From contig NZ_JAKIRP010000002.1 in assembly GCF_021646545.1 (NCBI RefSeq), positions 310,001 through 374,000 of the forward strand: a stretch of DNA of 64,000 bases, read 5' to 3'. The stretch comes from Chitinophaga filiformis (GTDB taxonomy: Bacteria; Bacteroidota; Bacteroidia; Chitinophagales; Chitinophagaceae). Below are positions 43,199 to 53,205 of this stretch, piece by piece; position 1 is the first letter of the stretch, and every line of letters starts with the position of its first letter. The translations under genes were made by a program, and so were the position numbers. The notes beneath the pieces are model-generated. The model worked only from the letters and a program-made list of their open reading frames with translations. It made no database searches and was not told where the DNA came from.

Positions 43199-45586
43199 AT
43201 GCAACAGAAAGTAATAAATACGCGCACAAAACGAGAGGAACACACGGGCCTCCTGGAAATGATCAGGCATAAATATCAGCCTTACTGGCCTTTATTTGTG
43301 ATTGCGTCAATAATTTCTTTCTCTATAGCATATGTTTATCTGAAATATGCAACTCCGCTCTATAAGATGTCTTCTTCTTTACTGATAAAGGAAGATGCCA
43401 GAGCTGTAGAAAGCTCTATCATAGAAATGATGGACCCTCTGGGATCAGGAAAGAAAATAGAAAATGAAATTGAAATACTGAAGTCCCGTACAATCGCTAA
43501 AGCTGTTGTAAGGCATCTCAATCTATATGGAGAGATCTTTGAAAGAGGTACTATCAGGGATGTGTCTATGTATAAAAGAGCCCCGGTACAGATCACCTTT
43601 CTCGATCCGGACCAGATCGATCCTATGGAGGGTTCCATCCTGGACCTGAAGTACGATTATAATGGCCGTAAGCTTACCATGGGAGACAAAACGTATCCGC
43701 TGAACGATACGGTGACCACCACCCGCTGGGGACGTATATTAATTACGCCCACTCCTGGTTTTAATCCGGCAAGCCTGCAGAATAAGCAGCTCTATATACG
43801 TATTGCAGGTGAAAAAGCACTGGCGGGCGCATTTCTCGGTAATCTGAAAATTGCAGCTGCCAATAAACAATCAAACGTACTGCGACTGGAATATGTTGAT
43901 GCAGTTCCTCAGAAGGGCATGGATATGCTGAATGAACTGATGAGGACATATGATGCAGAATCTATCGAGGATAAGAACAAGACGGCGTCAAAGACAATGT
44001 CGTTTGTAGAGGACAGGTTACGTATCATTACTGCAGAACTGAGCCAGGTGGAAGGCCAGATAGAACGTTATAAAACAAGTGAAGGAATTGTTGATATCGG
44101 CGAGCAGGGTAAAATGTTCCTGGCATCCGTACAGGATAATGACGTGAAACTGAGTGAAGCTGATATGCAATTGTCAACACTGGAAGCTGTTGAACAATAT
44201 GTAAGGAATAAACATTCCGAAGAAAATGTGGTGCCTGCTACCATCGGTATTGCAGACCAGACATTACTGACATTACTGGGCAAGTTGCAGGACATTGAAT
44301 TACAGCAGGATAAGCTGCGTAAGACGACAGGAGAGAACAGCCCCGCACTGGAAAGCCTGGCAGCACAGGAAGAGCGGATAAGACCGGCTATCATGGATAA
44401 TATCCGCAGCTTACGCGCCAACCTCGAAGCAGGAAGGGCAAAGCTGGCCGCTCAGAATACACGCTTTATGGCGCTGCTGAAGGGGGTTCCGAATAAAGAA
44501 AGAACATTGCTGGAAGTAAGCAGGCAACAGGCTATCAAAAACAATATCTATACTTTCCTGCTGGAGAAACGTGAAGAAACAGCATTGCAATATGCTGCTG
44601 CTATCTCTGACAGCCGTATCGTAGATCTGGCTGAAGCAGATACCTTCCCTTTCAGCCCGAAGAAATCTATGGTGATGGCACTGGCTATCATAGCTGGTCT
44701 GGCCGCTGTAGCAGGCTTCATTGCAGTGAAAGATATGATGAACCATAAAGTAATGTTCCGGTCAGATATCGAAAAAGGTACTTCTGCACCGATCATTGCC
44801 GAGATCATGTTCGACAAAAGTGGTGGTATTGCCATCACAGAAGGAAGACGTACCCCTGTTGCAGAGCAGTTCAGGGCACTCCGTACTACCTTGTCTTATA
44901 TCGGTATCAATGGAGATAATAAAACCATCCTGGTTACTTCTTCTATCTCTGGTGAAGGAAAGAGCTTCATTGCAGTAAACCTTGGACTGAGCCTTTCATT
45001 AACCAAGAAGAAAGTAGTGTTGTTGGAGTTTGACCTTCGTAAACCGAAAGTAAGTAAGATCCTGAATGTGCCACATCACCCGGGTATCAGTAATTACCTG
45101 GCGGGCCATTCTTCACTGAACGATATTTTAAAGCAGCCAATAGAGAATAACGAGTACATGTACCTGCTTTCTGCAGGTGTGATACCACCAAATCCAACCG
45201 AGTTGATTTTGAATGGCAGACTTGAGCATCTGCTGGCCACTTTAAGGGCTTCTTTTGATTACATCATTATAGATACAGCTCCGGTAGGACCTGTTACTGA
45301 CGCACGTTTGCTGGCGCCATATGCTGACGCTACGCTGTACGTGGTACGTCATGAACGGACACCGAAGTTCAATCTGAAAATGATAGAAGACCTATATGAA
45401 CAAGGGGATCTCGGCAAGTTGAATATTGTATTCAATGGCCTTAAAATGCGTGGGGTGCCTGGTTACGCATATGGCTATGGCGGAGGCTATGGTTATGGCA
45501 GCGGCCAGGGTTACGGATATGGATATACAGATGACCATAAAAATGGCGCTGTAAAAAAGGGACGTTTTACTAAAATTTTCAAATAA
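43199..45586 (+). CDS. polysaccharide co-polymerase / tyrosine autokinase (Wzc-like)
   Basis: 795 residues from ATG 43199. It has a Wzz-type membrane anchor (WPLFVIASIISFSIAYVYL), a long periplasmic coiled-coil region, a second membrane helix (VMALAIIAGLAAVAGFIAV near 490-510), and a cytoplasmic BY-kinase with Walker A GEGKS (Lys588), Walker A' LLEFDLRKP (Asp612) and IIIDTAPVG. The tail holds eight tyrosines in Gly/Tyr repeats (GYAYGYGGGYGYGSG), the site of trans-phosphorylation. It controls chain length and export together with the Wza-like protein just upstream. Confidence 0.93.
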   Translation: MQQKVINTRTKREEHTGLLEMIRHKYQPYWPLFVIASIISFSIAYVYLKYATPLYKMSSSLLIKEDARAVESSIIEMMDPLGSGKKIENEIEILKSRTIAKAVVRHLNLYGEIFERGTIRDVSMYKRAPVQITFLDPDQIDPMEGSILDLKYDYNGRKLTMGDKTYPLNDTVTTTRWGRILITPTPGFNPASLQNKQLYIRIAGEKALAGAFLGNLKIAAANKQSNVLRLEYVDAVPQKGMDMLNELMRTYDAESIEDKNKTASKTMSFVEDRLRIITAELSQVEGQIERYKTSEGIVDIGEQGKMFLASVQDNDVKLSEADMQLSTLEAVEQYVRNKHSEENVVPATIGIADQTLLTLLGKLQDIELQQDKLRKTTGENSPALESLAAQEERIRPAIMDNIRSLRANLEAGRAKLAAQNTRFMALLKGVPNKERTLLEVSRQQAIKNNIYTFLLEKREETALQYAAAISDSRIVDLAEADTFPFSPKKSMVMALAIIAGLAAVAGFIAVKDMMNHKVMFRSDIEKGTSAPIIAEIMFDKSGGIAITEGRRTPVAEQFRALRTTLSYIGINGDNKTILVTSSISGEGKSFIAVNLGLSLSLTKKKVVLLEFDLRKPKVSKILNVPHHPGISNYLAGHSSLNDILKQPIENNEYMYLLSAGVIPPNPTELILNGRLEHLLATLRASFDYIIIDTAPVGPVTDARLLAPYADATLYVVRHERTPKFNLKMIEDLYEQGDLGKLNIVFNGLKMRGVPGYAYGYGGGYGYGSGQGYGYGYTDDHKNGAVKKGRFTKIFK

Positions 45587-45769
45587 CACAATGTAGCCCG
45601 CCGGTCTACCAAACTGACGGAACTCATTGAAAACTATTACTATTGAAAACTACTCATGTGACTGAGGAGGCGAAGCTATGCCAATTTTTGTCCTCCTCGT
45701 TTCCCGCCTTTATAGTTTCCACCTTATCTGATAACCAGTCATGCTTTATTAACTTTTAAACCCACTGAA
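45587..45769 (+). promoter_or_regulatory. structured leader upstream of the UpxY-like gene
   Basis: 183 bp between the autokinase and the antiterminator. A direct repeat ATTGAAAACTA occurs at 45626-45636 and 45642-45652. A stem GAGGAGG (45664-45670) / CCTCCTC (45692-45698) encloses a smaller GGCG/TGCC hairpin followed by AATTTTTG, an arrangement in which the two structures exclude each other. A role in premature termination or antitermination is inferred. Confidence 0.5.
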
Positions 45770-46327
45770 ATGGAACAGAAGACACACACGTGGTATGCAG
45801 TCTACACTAAACCAAGATGGGAGAAAAAAGTGGCGGATGCACTTGTTCGGAAACAGATCGAAACTTACTGTCCACTGAACAGGGTAACGCATCAGTGGAG
45901 TGACAGAAAGAAGATCGTAGAAGAGCCCCTTTTTAAATCGTATGTGTTTGTGCGTATCCCAGAAGACAAAAAGACACTCGTGCGCGAAACAAGTGGTATT
46001 GTAAACTTCGTTTACTGGCTGGGCAAACCTGCCAGTATTCCTGATCATGAGATCGATCTGATCAAACGCTTCCTGCGTGAATACCAGGATGTGGAAGTTG
46101 AACGTTTCCCGATCCACGAGGATGATCTTATCCGCATCACCGCAGGTCCTTTGATGCATCAGCATGGAAGGGTAGTGGAAGCAGGCAAGAATACTGTTAA
46201 AGCTGTATTGTACAGCATGGGATTCTCGCTCATCGCTACCGTGAAAACAAGTGATCTGATGGTGCTCAGTAACAACAGTAAAGAGTATGCCGGCGCCGGG
46301 AAACTAGGCGTTGGAAATCCTATTTAA
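45770..46327 (+). CDS. UpxY-type transcription antiterminator (NusG paralogue)
   Basis: 185 residues. WYAVYTKPRWEKKVADALVRKQIETYCP is the NGN domain start as in Bacteroides UpxY; KSYVFVRI and VNFVYWLGKPASIPDHE follow, and a C-terminal KOW-like part ends the protein. Such proteins bind the polymerase to allow read-through of long polysaccharide operons. It lies after wza and wzc and before the sugar genes, so it most likely controls the rest of the cluster. No UpxZ-like gene is seen. Confidence 0.88.
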   Translation: MEQKTHTWYAVYTKPRWEKKVADALVRKQIETYCPLNRVTHQWSDRKKIVEEPLFKSYVFVRIPEDKKTLVRETSGIVNFVYWLGKPASIPDHEIDLIKRFLREYQDVEVERFPIHEDDLIRITAGPLMHQHGRVVEAGKNTVKAVLYSMGFSLIATVKTSDLMVLSNNSKEYAGAGKLGVGNPI

Positions 46328-46346
46328 AATATTAACGCTGAACACT

Positions 46347-47366
46347 ATGCTACACGTATTATTATGTGGAGGGTCAGGAACCCGTCTCTGGCCGCTATCC
46401 AATAAACAGACGCCAAAGCAACTGCTGCCCTTATTTGACGGACAGAGTTTATTACAGCTCACCTGGGTGCGTAACAGCACCTTCTGTGATAGTGTGATGG
46501 CTGTCGTAAATGAACAGCAGTCAGAAATGGTGTCTAAGCAACTGGGTGAAGCAGGTGCTCAGCATGTACAGATGATGGAAGAGCCGGTAGGACGTAATAC
46601 CGCTGCTGCTATCGCATTGGCGGCCTTCTCCGCAACACCGGAAACTATCCTGCTTATTACGCCGGCAGACCATCTGATAGGTACGCCTGACCTCTATGCA
46701 GAAACGATTAAGAAAGCTGCGGAACTGGCTGCAGAAGGACATCTGGTAACGATAGGACTGCAACCTGCATATCCTGAAACAGGATATGGGTACATCCAGT
46801 ATACCGGCTATGATGTAGTACGTTTCACAGAAAAGCCAAATAAAGTTACTGCTGAAGCGATGCTGAAAAGTGGTGACTACCTGTGGAACAGCGGTATCTT
46901 CTGTGGTAAGGCAGGCGTATTGTTACAGCAATTGCTGGAACATGCACCTGAGATCTATGCAGCGGCATCAGAAGCAGCGCTCATCTGGAAAGAGACAGGT
47001 ACTATTCCACTGGCAGCGATGGAAGCCATTCCATCAGACAGTATAGATTATGCTGTGCTGGAGAAAAGCAATATTGTAAAGGTGGTGCCCAGTGCTATGC
47101 AATGGAGTGATGTAGGCGGGTATGAGGCCCTGGCAGAAGCCCTGGCAAGTCATTACCGCTATAGTAATCACCAGGCCGTGTTTATAGAGAGCGATCCTGT
47201 AAACAGTATGGTGATAGGAAAAGATAAACTGGTAGCATTGGTAGGTGTGGAAAATGTGGTGGTGGTAAATACCCCGGAAGTGCTGCTGATATTACAGAAA
47301 GGAAAAGGACAGGAAGTAAAACAATTGCATCAGTGGGTAAAGGAGAACAGGCCTGAACTGCTATAA
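46347..47366 (+). CDS. manC: mannose-1-phosphate guanylyltransferase
   Basis: 339 residues from ATG 46347 (upstream in-frame ATG 46311 overlaps the previous gene and lacks family similarity). LCGGSGTRLWPLS is the nucleotidyl transferase signature, followed by VGRNTAAAIALAA, LITPADHLI and FTEKPNKV. There is no C-terminal phosphomannose-isomerase domain, so it is the single-domain form. It makes GDP-mannose, the feedstock for the gmd/fcl pair encoded in the same locus. Confidence 0.92.
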   Translation: MLHVLLCGGSGTRLWPLSNKQTPKQLLPLFDGQSLLQLTWVRNSTFCDSVMAVVNEQQSEMVSKQLGEAGAQHVQMMEEPVGRNTAAAIALAAFSATPETILLITPADHLIGTPDLYAETIKKAAELAAEGHLVTIGLQPAYPETGYGYIQYTGYDVVRFTEKPNKVTAEAMLKSGDYLWNSGIFCGKAGVLLQQLLEHAPEIYAAASEAALIWKETGTIPLAAMEAIPSDSIDYAVLEKSNIVKVVPSAMQWSDVGGYEALAEALASHYRYSNHQAVFIESDPVNSMVIGKDKLVALVGVENVVVVNTPEVLLILQKGKGQEVKQLHQWVKENRPELL

Positions 47367-47381
47367 ACAACATTGAACCGT

Positions 47382-48323
47382 ATGCAACTTAACGATAAGA
47401 TCTATATAGCCGGCCACCGTGGTATGGTGGGTGGTGCGATCAGCAGAAGACTGAAAACGCTGGGATATGAGAACCTGGTAACGAGAAGCTCCGCAGAACT
47501 GGACCTTCGCTCGCAGGCAGATGTGAATGAATTCTTCAGTAAAGAGAAACCTGATTATGTGTTCCTGGCTGCTGCTAAAGTAGGCGGCATCCATGCCAAC
47601 AATACTTATCGTGCAGAATTCCTGTACGATAACCTCATGATGGAAACCAACATCATCCACGCTGCCTGGAAACATGGCGTTAAAAAGCTGATGTTTCTTG
47701 GCAGTTCCTGTATTTATCCTAAAATGGCCCCTCAGCCATTGCAGGAAAGCAGCCTGCTGACAGGTCCGCTGGAACCAACCAACGAGCCTTATGCTATTGC
47801 CAAAATAGCGGGTATTAAATTATGTGAAGCATACCGCGACCAGTATGGTTGTAATTATATCAGTGTGATGCCGACTAACCTGTATGGTATCGGCGATAAT
47901 TATCACCCTGAAAACTCACATGTGCTGCCGGCACTGATCCGCCGCTTTCATGAAGCGAAGGAAGCCGGTGCGCCCAGTGTTACCGTGTGGGGAAGTGGTA
48001 CGCCAAAACGTGAGTTCCTCTTTGCAGACGACCTGGCGGCTGCCTGTGTATTCCTGATGCTCCATTATGATGAGAAAGAACTGGTGAACATCGGTACAGG
48101 GGAAGACCTGAGTATACGTGAGCTCGCAGAGACCGTGAAAGAAGTAGTATGTTATGAAGGTGATATTGTGTTTGATACTTCCAAACCCGATGGTACGCCA
48201 CGGAAACTGATGGATGTATCGAAGCTGCACAAACTCGGATGGAAACACAGCGTAGAGCTGAAAGAAGGACTGGTGCAGGCTTATGCCGATTTCCTTCATA
48301 AAAAGCACATGGTGGCATTGTAA
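47382..48323 (+). CDS. fcl: GDP-L-fucose synthase
   Basis: 313 residues from ATG 47382. NAD(P)-binding [36 protein letters not shown] (catalytic YxxxK) and [18 protein letters not shown] match GDP-4-keto-6-deoxymannose epimerase/reductase. It converts the Gmd product to GDP-L-fucose; gmd lies two genes downstream, separated by ugd. 15 bp after manC. Confidence 0.94.
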   Translation: MQLNDKIYIAGHRGMVGGAISRRLKTLGYENLVTRSSAELDLRSQADVNEFFSKEKPDYVFLAAAKVGGIHANNTYRAEFLYDNLMMETNIIHAAWKHGVKKLMFLGSSCIYPKMAPQPLQESSLLTGPLEPTNEPYAIAKIAGIKLCEAYRDQYGCNYISVMPTNLYGIGDNYHPENSHVLPALIRRFHEAKEAGAPSVTVWGSGTPKREFLFADDLAAACVFLMLHYDEKELVNIGTGEDLSIRELAETVKEVVCYEGDIVFDTSKPDGTPRKLMDVSKLHKLGWKHSVELKEGLVQAYADFLHKKHMVAL

Positions 48324-48359
48324 ACAAAGTTTTAAAACAGCGTCTCAATCTTAATAGAC

Positions 48360-49706
48360 ATGAAAGCAATCGTAATTGGAACAGGATATGTAGGGCTGGT
48401 TACCGGCGCCTGTCTCGCAGAAGTAGGCACGCAGGTAGTTTGTGTGGATGTTAATGCAGAAAAGATCAATAACCTCCAGAAAGGTATTTTACCTATTTAT
48501 GAACCGGGCCTCGAAGAGATCGTTACCCGCAACTATAATAATGGCCGTCTCTCTTTCAGCACCAGTCTTGCTGACGTGATCCCCGGTGCAGACATCGCCT
48601 TCATTGCTGTAGGTACACCTCCGGGTGAAGATGGCAGCGCCGATCTGCAATATGTATTGCAGGTAGCCAAAGAGATCGGTACTTACATGACCGACTACCT
48701 GGTAGTGGTAACAAAGAGCACAGTACCGGTAGGTACCGCTGTAAAGGTGAACAGGGAGATCAAACAGGCAATGCTGAACAGAAATGCACTGATCGACTAT
48801 GATGTAGCATCTAACCCTGAGTTCCTGAAGGAAGGCGCTGCCGTACAGGATTTCCTGAAACCTGACCGTATTGTGGTGGGTGTGAATACAGACAAGGCAA
48901 AAGAAGTGCTGGAGCGTCTGTATCATCCTTTCCTGCTGAACGGCCGTCCTATTATTTTCATGGACATCGCTTCTGCAGAAATGACCAAGTATGCGGCAAA
49001 CGCTATGCTGGCAACAAAAATTTCCTTCATCAATGATATTGCCAACCTGTGCGAACTGGTAGGCGCTGATGTAAATAAAGTACGTAAAGGTATCGGTAGT
49101 GACGCCAGGATCGGTAACGCCTTTATCTACCCGGGTATTGGTTACGGTGGTTCCTGCTTTCCTAAAGATGTAAAGGCACTGGTGCAGACTGGTAAGGAAT
49201 ACGGGCACGGCTTGCGTATCCTGGAAGCTGTAGAAGCAGTGAACAATGATCAGAAAAAAGTACTGTTCGGCAAGATCAACAGGCACTTCGATGGCATGCT
49301 GAAAGGCCGGACCTTCGCAGTATGGGGCCTGTCTTTCAAACCTGCTACAGACGATATGCGTGAAGCATCCAGCCTGGTGCTGATTGAAGCCCTGCTGGAA
49401 GCCGGCGCTAAAGTACAGGTGTTTGACCCTGTAGCGATGCATGAAGCGAAGAAAACACTGGGCGATACCGTTAAATGGTGTAACGATATGTACGCTGCTG
49501 CAGAAGGTGCAGACGCGGTATTGCTGGTAACAGAATGGAACGAATTCCGTTTACCTGACTGGACACGTGTAAAACAATTATTGAAAGCTCCTGTTGTATT
49601 TGACGGCAGGAATATATATGATAACGCATATCTTGAGAAGAACGGGTTCACCTGCTACAGCATTGGTGTGTCTCAGCCTGCGGTAAGCGTGCTCTCCGGA
49701 AGTTAA
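48360..49706 (+). CDS. ugd: UDP-glucose 6-dehydrogenase
   Basis: 448 residues. GTGYVGLVTGACLAEVG is the NAD-binding fold, SNPEFLKEGAAVQDFLKPDR the central domain, and GIGYGGSCFPKDVKAL holds the catalytic Cys; GLSFKPATDDMREASS is in the C-terminal UDP-binding part. It makes UDP-glucuronate from UDP-glucose, which gives the polymer its negative charge (inference). 36 bp after fcl. Confidence 0.95.
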   Translation: MKAIVIGTGYVGLVTGACLAEVGTQVVCVDVNAEKINNLQKGILPIYEPGLEEIVTRNYNNGRLSFSTSLADVIPGADIAFIAVGTPPGEDGSADLQYVLQVAKEIGTYMTDYLVVVTKSTVPVGTAVKVNREIKQAMLNRNALIDYDVASNPEFLKEGAAVQDFLKPDRIVVGVNTDKAKEVLERLYHPFLLNGRPIIFMDIASAEMTKYAANAMLATKISFINDIANLCELVGADVNKVRKGIGSDARIGNAFIYPGIGYGGSCFPKDVKALVQTGKEYGHGLRILEAVEAVNNDQKKVLFGKINRHFDGMLKGRTFAVWGLSFKPATDDMREASSLVLIEALLEAGAKVQVFDPVAMHEAKKTLGDTVKWCNDMYAAAEGADAVLLVTEWNEFRLPDWTRVKQLLKAPVVFDGRNIYDNAYLEKNGFTCYSIGVSQPAVSVLSGS

Positions 49707-49746
49707 TCATATTCCCCACTTATCTTAACTAAATTATTTTTTTTGT

Positions 49747-50844
49747 ATGAAAGTTGCTTTAATCACCGGTGTAAATGGACAGGACGGCGCATACCTGTCA
49801 GAATTGCTGCTCGAAAAGGGGTATATGGTACACGGTGTAAAACGTCGTGCCTCATTGTTGAATACTGACAGGATCGATCACCTGTATCAGGATCCTCATA
49901 GCGAAAATGTACGTTTCAAACTGCATTATGGCGATATGACCGACAGTACTAACCTGATCCGCATCATACAGGAAACGCAGCCTGATGAGATCTACAATCT
50001 CGCAGCGATGAGCCATGTAAAAGTGAGTTTTGATACACCGGAATATACTGCTAATGCAGATGGTATAGGTACGCTGCGTATACTGGAAGCATTACGTATT
50101 TTAAAGCTGGAGAAAAAGACAAGGGTATACCAGGCAAGTACTTCAGAACTATATGGTCTGGTGCAGGAAGTACCACAGAGAGAAACTACTCCTTTCTACC
50201 CGCGTAGCCCTTATGCTGTAGCAAAATTGTATGCATACTGGATCACGGTGAACTATAGGGAAGCATATGGTATGTATGCCTGCAATGGTATCCTGTTCAA
50301 CCACGAAAGCCCGCTGCGTGGAGAGACTTTCGTAACCCGCAAGATCACCCGTGCTGTTGCTGCAATCGCATTAGGTTTGCAGGATAAACTGTACCTGGGT
50401 AACCTGGATGCCCGCCGTGACTGGGGACATGCAAAAGATTATGTTGAGGCGATGTGGAGAATTCTGCAGCAGGATACACCGGAAGATTATGTGATCGCTA
50501 CAGGTATCACTACGCCGGTACGTGAATTTGTACGTATGGCGTTCAACGAACTGGGTATTGAACTGAAATTTGAAGGCAAAGGTGTGGATGAAGTGGCGTA
50601 TGTAAGTGCCTGCCGCAATAAAGAATATGTGCTGCCAATAGGCAAACAGGTATTGGCTGTAGATCCTGCTTACTTCCGTCCTACTGAGGTAGAACTGCTG
50701 ATAGGCGATCCGACGAAATCAAAGACGAAATTAGGCTGGGAACCGAAATATGATCTGCAGGAGCTGGTAAGTGAGATGGTAACCTGCGATGTGGAGTTAT
50801 TCAGAAAGGACAGTAAAACACAGTGGGAACAACTGGCAGGATAA
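49747..50844 (+). CDS. gmd: GDP-mannose 4,6-dehydratase
   Basis: 365 residues. [62 protein letters not shown] (YxxxK) and [19 protein letters not shown] are the complete Gmd pattern. It makes the 4-keto-6-deoxy sugar that Fcl turns into GDP-L-fucose. The two genes plus manC provide the full GDP-mannose-to-fucose branch. Confidence 0.96.
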   Translation: MKVALITGVNGQDGAYLSELLLEKGYMVHGVKRRASLLNTDRIDHLYQDPHSENVRFKLHYGDMTDSTNLIRIIQETQPDEIYNLAAMSHVKVSFDTPEYTANADGIGTLRILEALRILKLEKKTRVYQASTSELYGLVQEVPQRETTPFYPRSPYAVAKLYAYWITVNYREAYGMYACNGILFNHESPLRGETFVTRKITRAVAAIALGLQDKLYLGNLDARRDWGHAKDYVEAMWRILQQDTPEDYVIATGITTPVREFVRMAFNELGIELKFEGKGVDEVAYVSACRNKEYVLPIGKQVLAVDPAYFRPTEVELLIGDPTKSKTKLGWEPKYDLQELVSEMVTCDVELFRKDSKTQWEQLAG

Positions 50845-50868
50845 GGGCTTGCTTTGCCGAAATGCGTT

Positions 50869-52185
50869 ATGCGAGTAAAAGTTTTTAATCAGCTATCTAG
50901 CAATCCGAAGTACACCAAAACCTTAGAGTGGATCAAACTGGTTACCATGACCGGTTTCGCCCAGGTGTTCGTACAGGGTATCAGTCTTGTGAGCGGTATC
51001 CTGGTGATACGCATGCTGGAACCCGAAGAGTACGCGTTGTATACCCTTGGCAATACCATGCTGGGTACAATGACGGTACTGGCTGACGGAGGCATCTCTA
51101 CCGGGGTAATGTCGCAGGGAGGAAAGGTCTGGCTCGACCGTGTCAAATTAGGCACTGTTATGGCCACAGGAATGGACCTGAGAAGGAAATTTGCTGTCGG
51201 CAGTTTACTGGTATCTGTACCGGTACTGCTGTACCTGATGCGGCACCACGATGCCAGCTGGCTGATGTCGGTGCTGATCATCCTCTCGCTTATACCATCC
51301 TTCTTTATGGCATTATCAGGCACATTGCTGCAGGTAGCGCCTAAGCTGAGACAGGACATTGCTCCCCTGCAAAGGAATGCGGTTATACTGAATGTTGGCA
51401 GGCTGTTATTACTGGCATTGACCATTTTTATTTTCCCATGGGCGTTTGTAGCTATCCTGGCTGCCGGTCTTCCGCAGATATGGGGCAACTTCAATCTCCG
51501 GAAGATCTCTGCGGGTTATGCAGACTGGCATCAAAAGCCGGATCCGGAGGTCCGTAATGAGATCCTGAAGATGGTAAGGCGCTTACTGCCGATGGGAATT
51601 TATACATGTCTTTCGGGACAGATCACCATCTGGCTGATCTCCATCTTTGGAACGACAAGGGGAGTAGCCCAACTGGGGGCGCTGGACAGGTTGTCTATGG
51701 CGCTCAGCTTTATTACGATATTATTTGGTACCCTTATCTTACCGAGGTTTTCCCGGTTGCCGAATAACTCAGGTCTGTTATTACGGCGTTTCTTACAGAT
51801 ACAGGCAGGGCTGCTGGTAATGAGTGCCTGCATTGTCCTGACTGTCTGGTTATTCTCCACACAGATCCTGATGATCCTGGGGCCCAATTATGCGGGGCTG
51901 ACGAAAGAGGTGGTACTGAAGATCATTATCAGTTGCCTTGGGATTATCTCTGCTTCCACTTTTTCTCTTTTTACCAGCAGAAGCTGGGCTATCAATCCGC
52001 TCATTTCAATTCCTGTCAGTATTGCTTCCATAGCGCTGGGAGTTGCATTCATTGATATCTCTTCCCTGAGAGGGGTACTAACAATGAACATCATGATACA
52101 ACTGGTCCAGGTAACGATGAACGTTACTTATACGCTGATCAAGATCTACAGGACTAATAACTCAACATTACCTACAGAAATTTAA
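50869..52185 (+). CDS. polysaccharide flippase (Wzx / MATE-like)
   Basis: 438 residues from ATG 50869 with about twelve membrane helices (VTMTGFAQVFVQGISLVSGI, VLGTMTVLADGGISTGVMSQ). The pattern fits the lipid-linked oligosaccharide flippase superfamily. It would flip the undecaprenyl-linked repeat unit across the inner membrane. It lies between gmd and the pyruvyl-transferase gene. The upstream TTG start in the raw frame is not needed. Confidence 0.82.
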   Translation: MRVKVFNQLSSNPKYTKTLEWIKLVTMTGFAQVFVQGISLVSGILVIRMLEPEEYALYTLGNTMLGTMTVLADGGISTGVMSQGGKVWLDRVKLGTVMATGMDLRRKFAVGSLLVSVPVLLYLMRHHDASWLMSVLIILSLIPSFFMALSGTLLQVAPKLRQDIAPLQRNAVILNVGRLLLLALTIFIFPWAFVAILAAGLPQIWGNFNLRKISAGYADWHQKPDPEVRNEILKMVRRLLPMGIYTCLSGQITIWLISIFGTTRGVAQLGALDRLSMALSFITILFGTLILPRFSRLPNNSGLLLRRFLQIQAGLLVMSACIVLTVWLFSTQILMILGPNYAGLTKEVVLKIIISCLGIISASTFSLFTSRSWAINPLISIPVSIASIALGVAFIDISSLRGVLTMNIMIQLVQVTMNVTYTLIKIYRTNNSTLPTEI

Positions 52186-52194
52186 TAAGATTAT

Positions 52195-53205
52195 ATGAAT
52201 TATTACTATCAGGTAGAAGGATTACTTCGGAACAATATCGGAGACGTACTTCAGGGAATGGTCGCAAAAGACCTGTTGCCTGAGGGCGCGAAGGTAGCCG
52301 ACAGGGAAGCGCTGGCTGACCTGGCAAGTAACGAAAAAGGAATGCTGATAGCCAATGGCTGGTACATGCACTCCTTTAAGAAGTTTCCTGCACCAGATAA
52401 TATCACGCCTGTATACGCTGCTGTACACATCGCGAATTCCGCCCTGCTGGCAGATGCCGGTGTAAGGGAACATTTCAAAAAACACGCGCCTATCGGTTGC
52501 CGCGATAACAAAACATTGCAGCTGCTGTTAGGTTGGGGGATTCCCGCTTATTATTCCAGCTGTCTGACCATCACAGCGAAAGCGCGTGGTCCGGTTACAC
52601 ACAATCCGGATGGAGATGTGCTGCTGGTAGATAACGTAGATCATCCGGTGCCTGATGCCGTGTTCAATAAACTGGAAACTTTACTGGGTAAAAAACTGGT
52701 AAGGATCTCCCACGATCCGCCAGATACCTCCGGCGATATCGCATCATATGCAAAGGTTTCCGAAAAGCATATGAACGATCTGCTGGCTACTTACTGCAAG
52801 GCCTCACTGGTGCTAACCACCAAGATCCACTGTGCATTACCATGCCTGGGTATGGGTGCTAACGTGAAGCTGATCCATCCGAATCCGTCTGACCCTCGTC
52901 TGGCTACAGTAGGAGAATTTATCGATATTATTTCCTACAAGGAGATCCTTGAAAGGACCAACATGGACAGCTCTCCTGTGAATAAAGAGGCGCTGGAAAA
53001 GAGGAGACAATTCCTGTTGGAGCTGGTGGCCGATTCAATAAAAGAAGGCGCTAATGCTGTACAGGCATCCGGTAAAATGAAGTACCGCCTGATCAGGGCT
53101 AAAGCTGTGCTGATGGCGAAACTGTATCGTCTCGGTGTGGTATTGTCTTACCGTGTGGGATTTGCAAAGGATAAGATAGAAAGAGTATATGGCGCAGGCT
53201 TCTGA
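52195..53205 (+). CDS. polysaccharide pyruvyl transferase family protein
   Basis: 336 residues. NNIGDVLQGMVAKDLL, NGWYMHSFKKFP, IGCRDNKTLQLLLGWGIPAYYSSCLTI and VLTTKIHCALPCLGMG match the PS_pyruv_trans domain (WcaK, CsaB type). It transfers a pyruvate ketal from PEP to a sugar, adding acidic character to the polymer. The GT4 gene downstream overlaps its end by 17 bp. Confidence 0.85.
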   Translation: MNYYYQVEGLLRNNIGDVLQGMVAKDLLPEGAKVADREALADLASNEKGMLIANGWYMHSFKKFPAPDNITPVYAAVHIANSALLADAGVREHFKKHAPIGCRDNKTLQLLLGWGIPAYYSSCLTITAKARGPVTHNPDGDVLLVDNVDHPVPDAVFNKLETLLGKKLVRISHDPPDTSGDIASYAKVSEKHMNDLLATYCKASLVLTTKIHCALPCLGMGANVKLIHPNPSDPRLATVGEFIDIISYKEILERTNMDSSPVNKEALEKRRQFLLELVADSIKEGANAVQASGKMKYRLIRAKAVLMAKLYRLGVVLSYRVGFAKDKIERVYGAGF

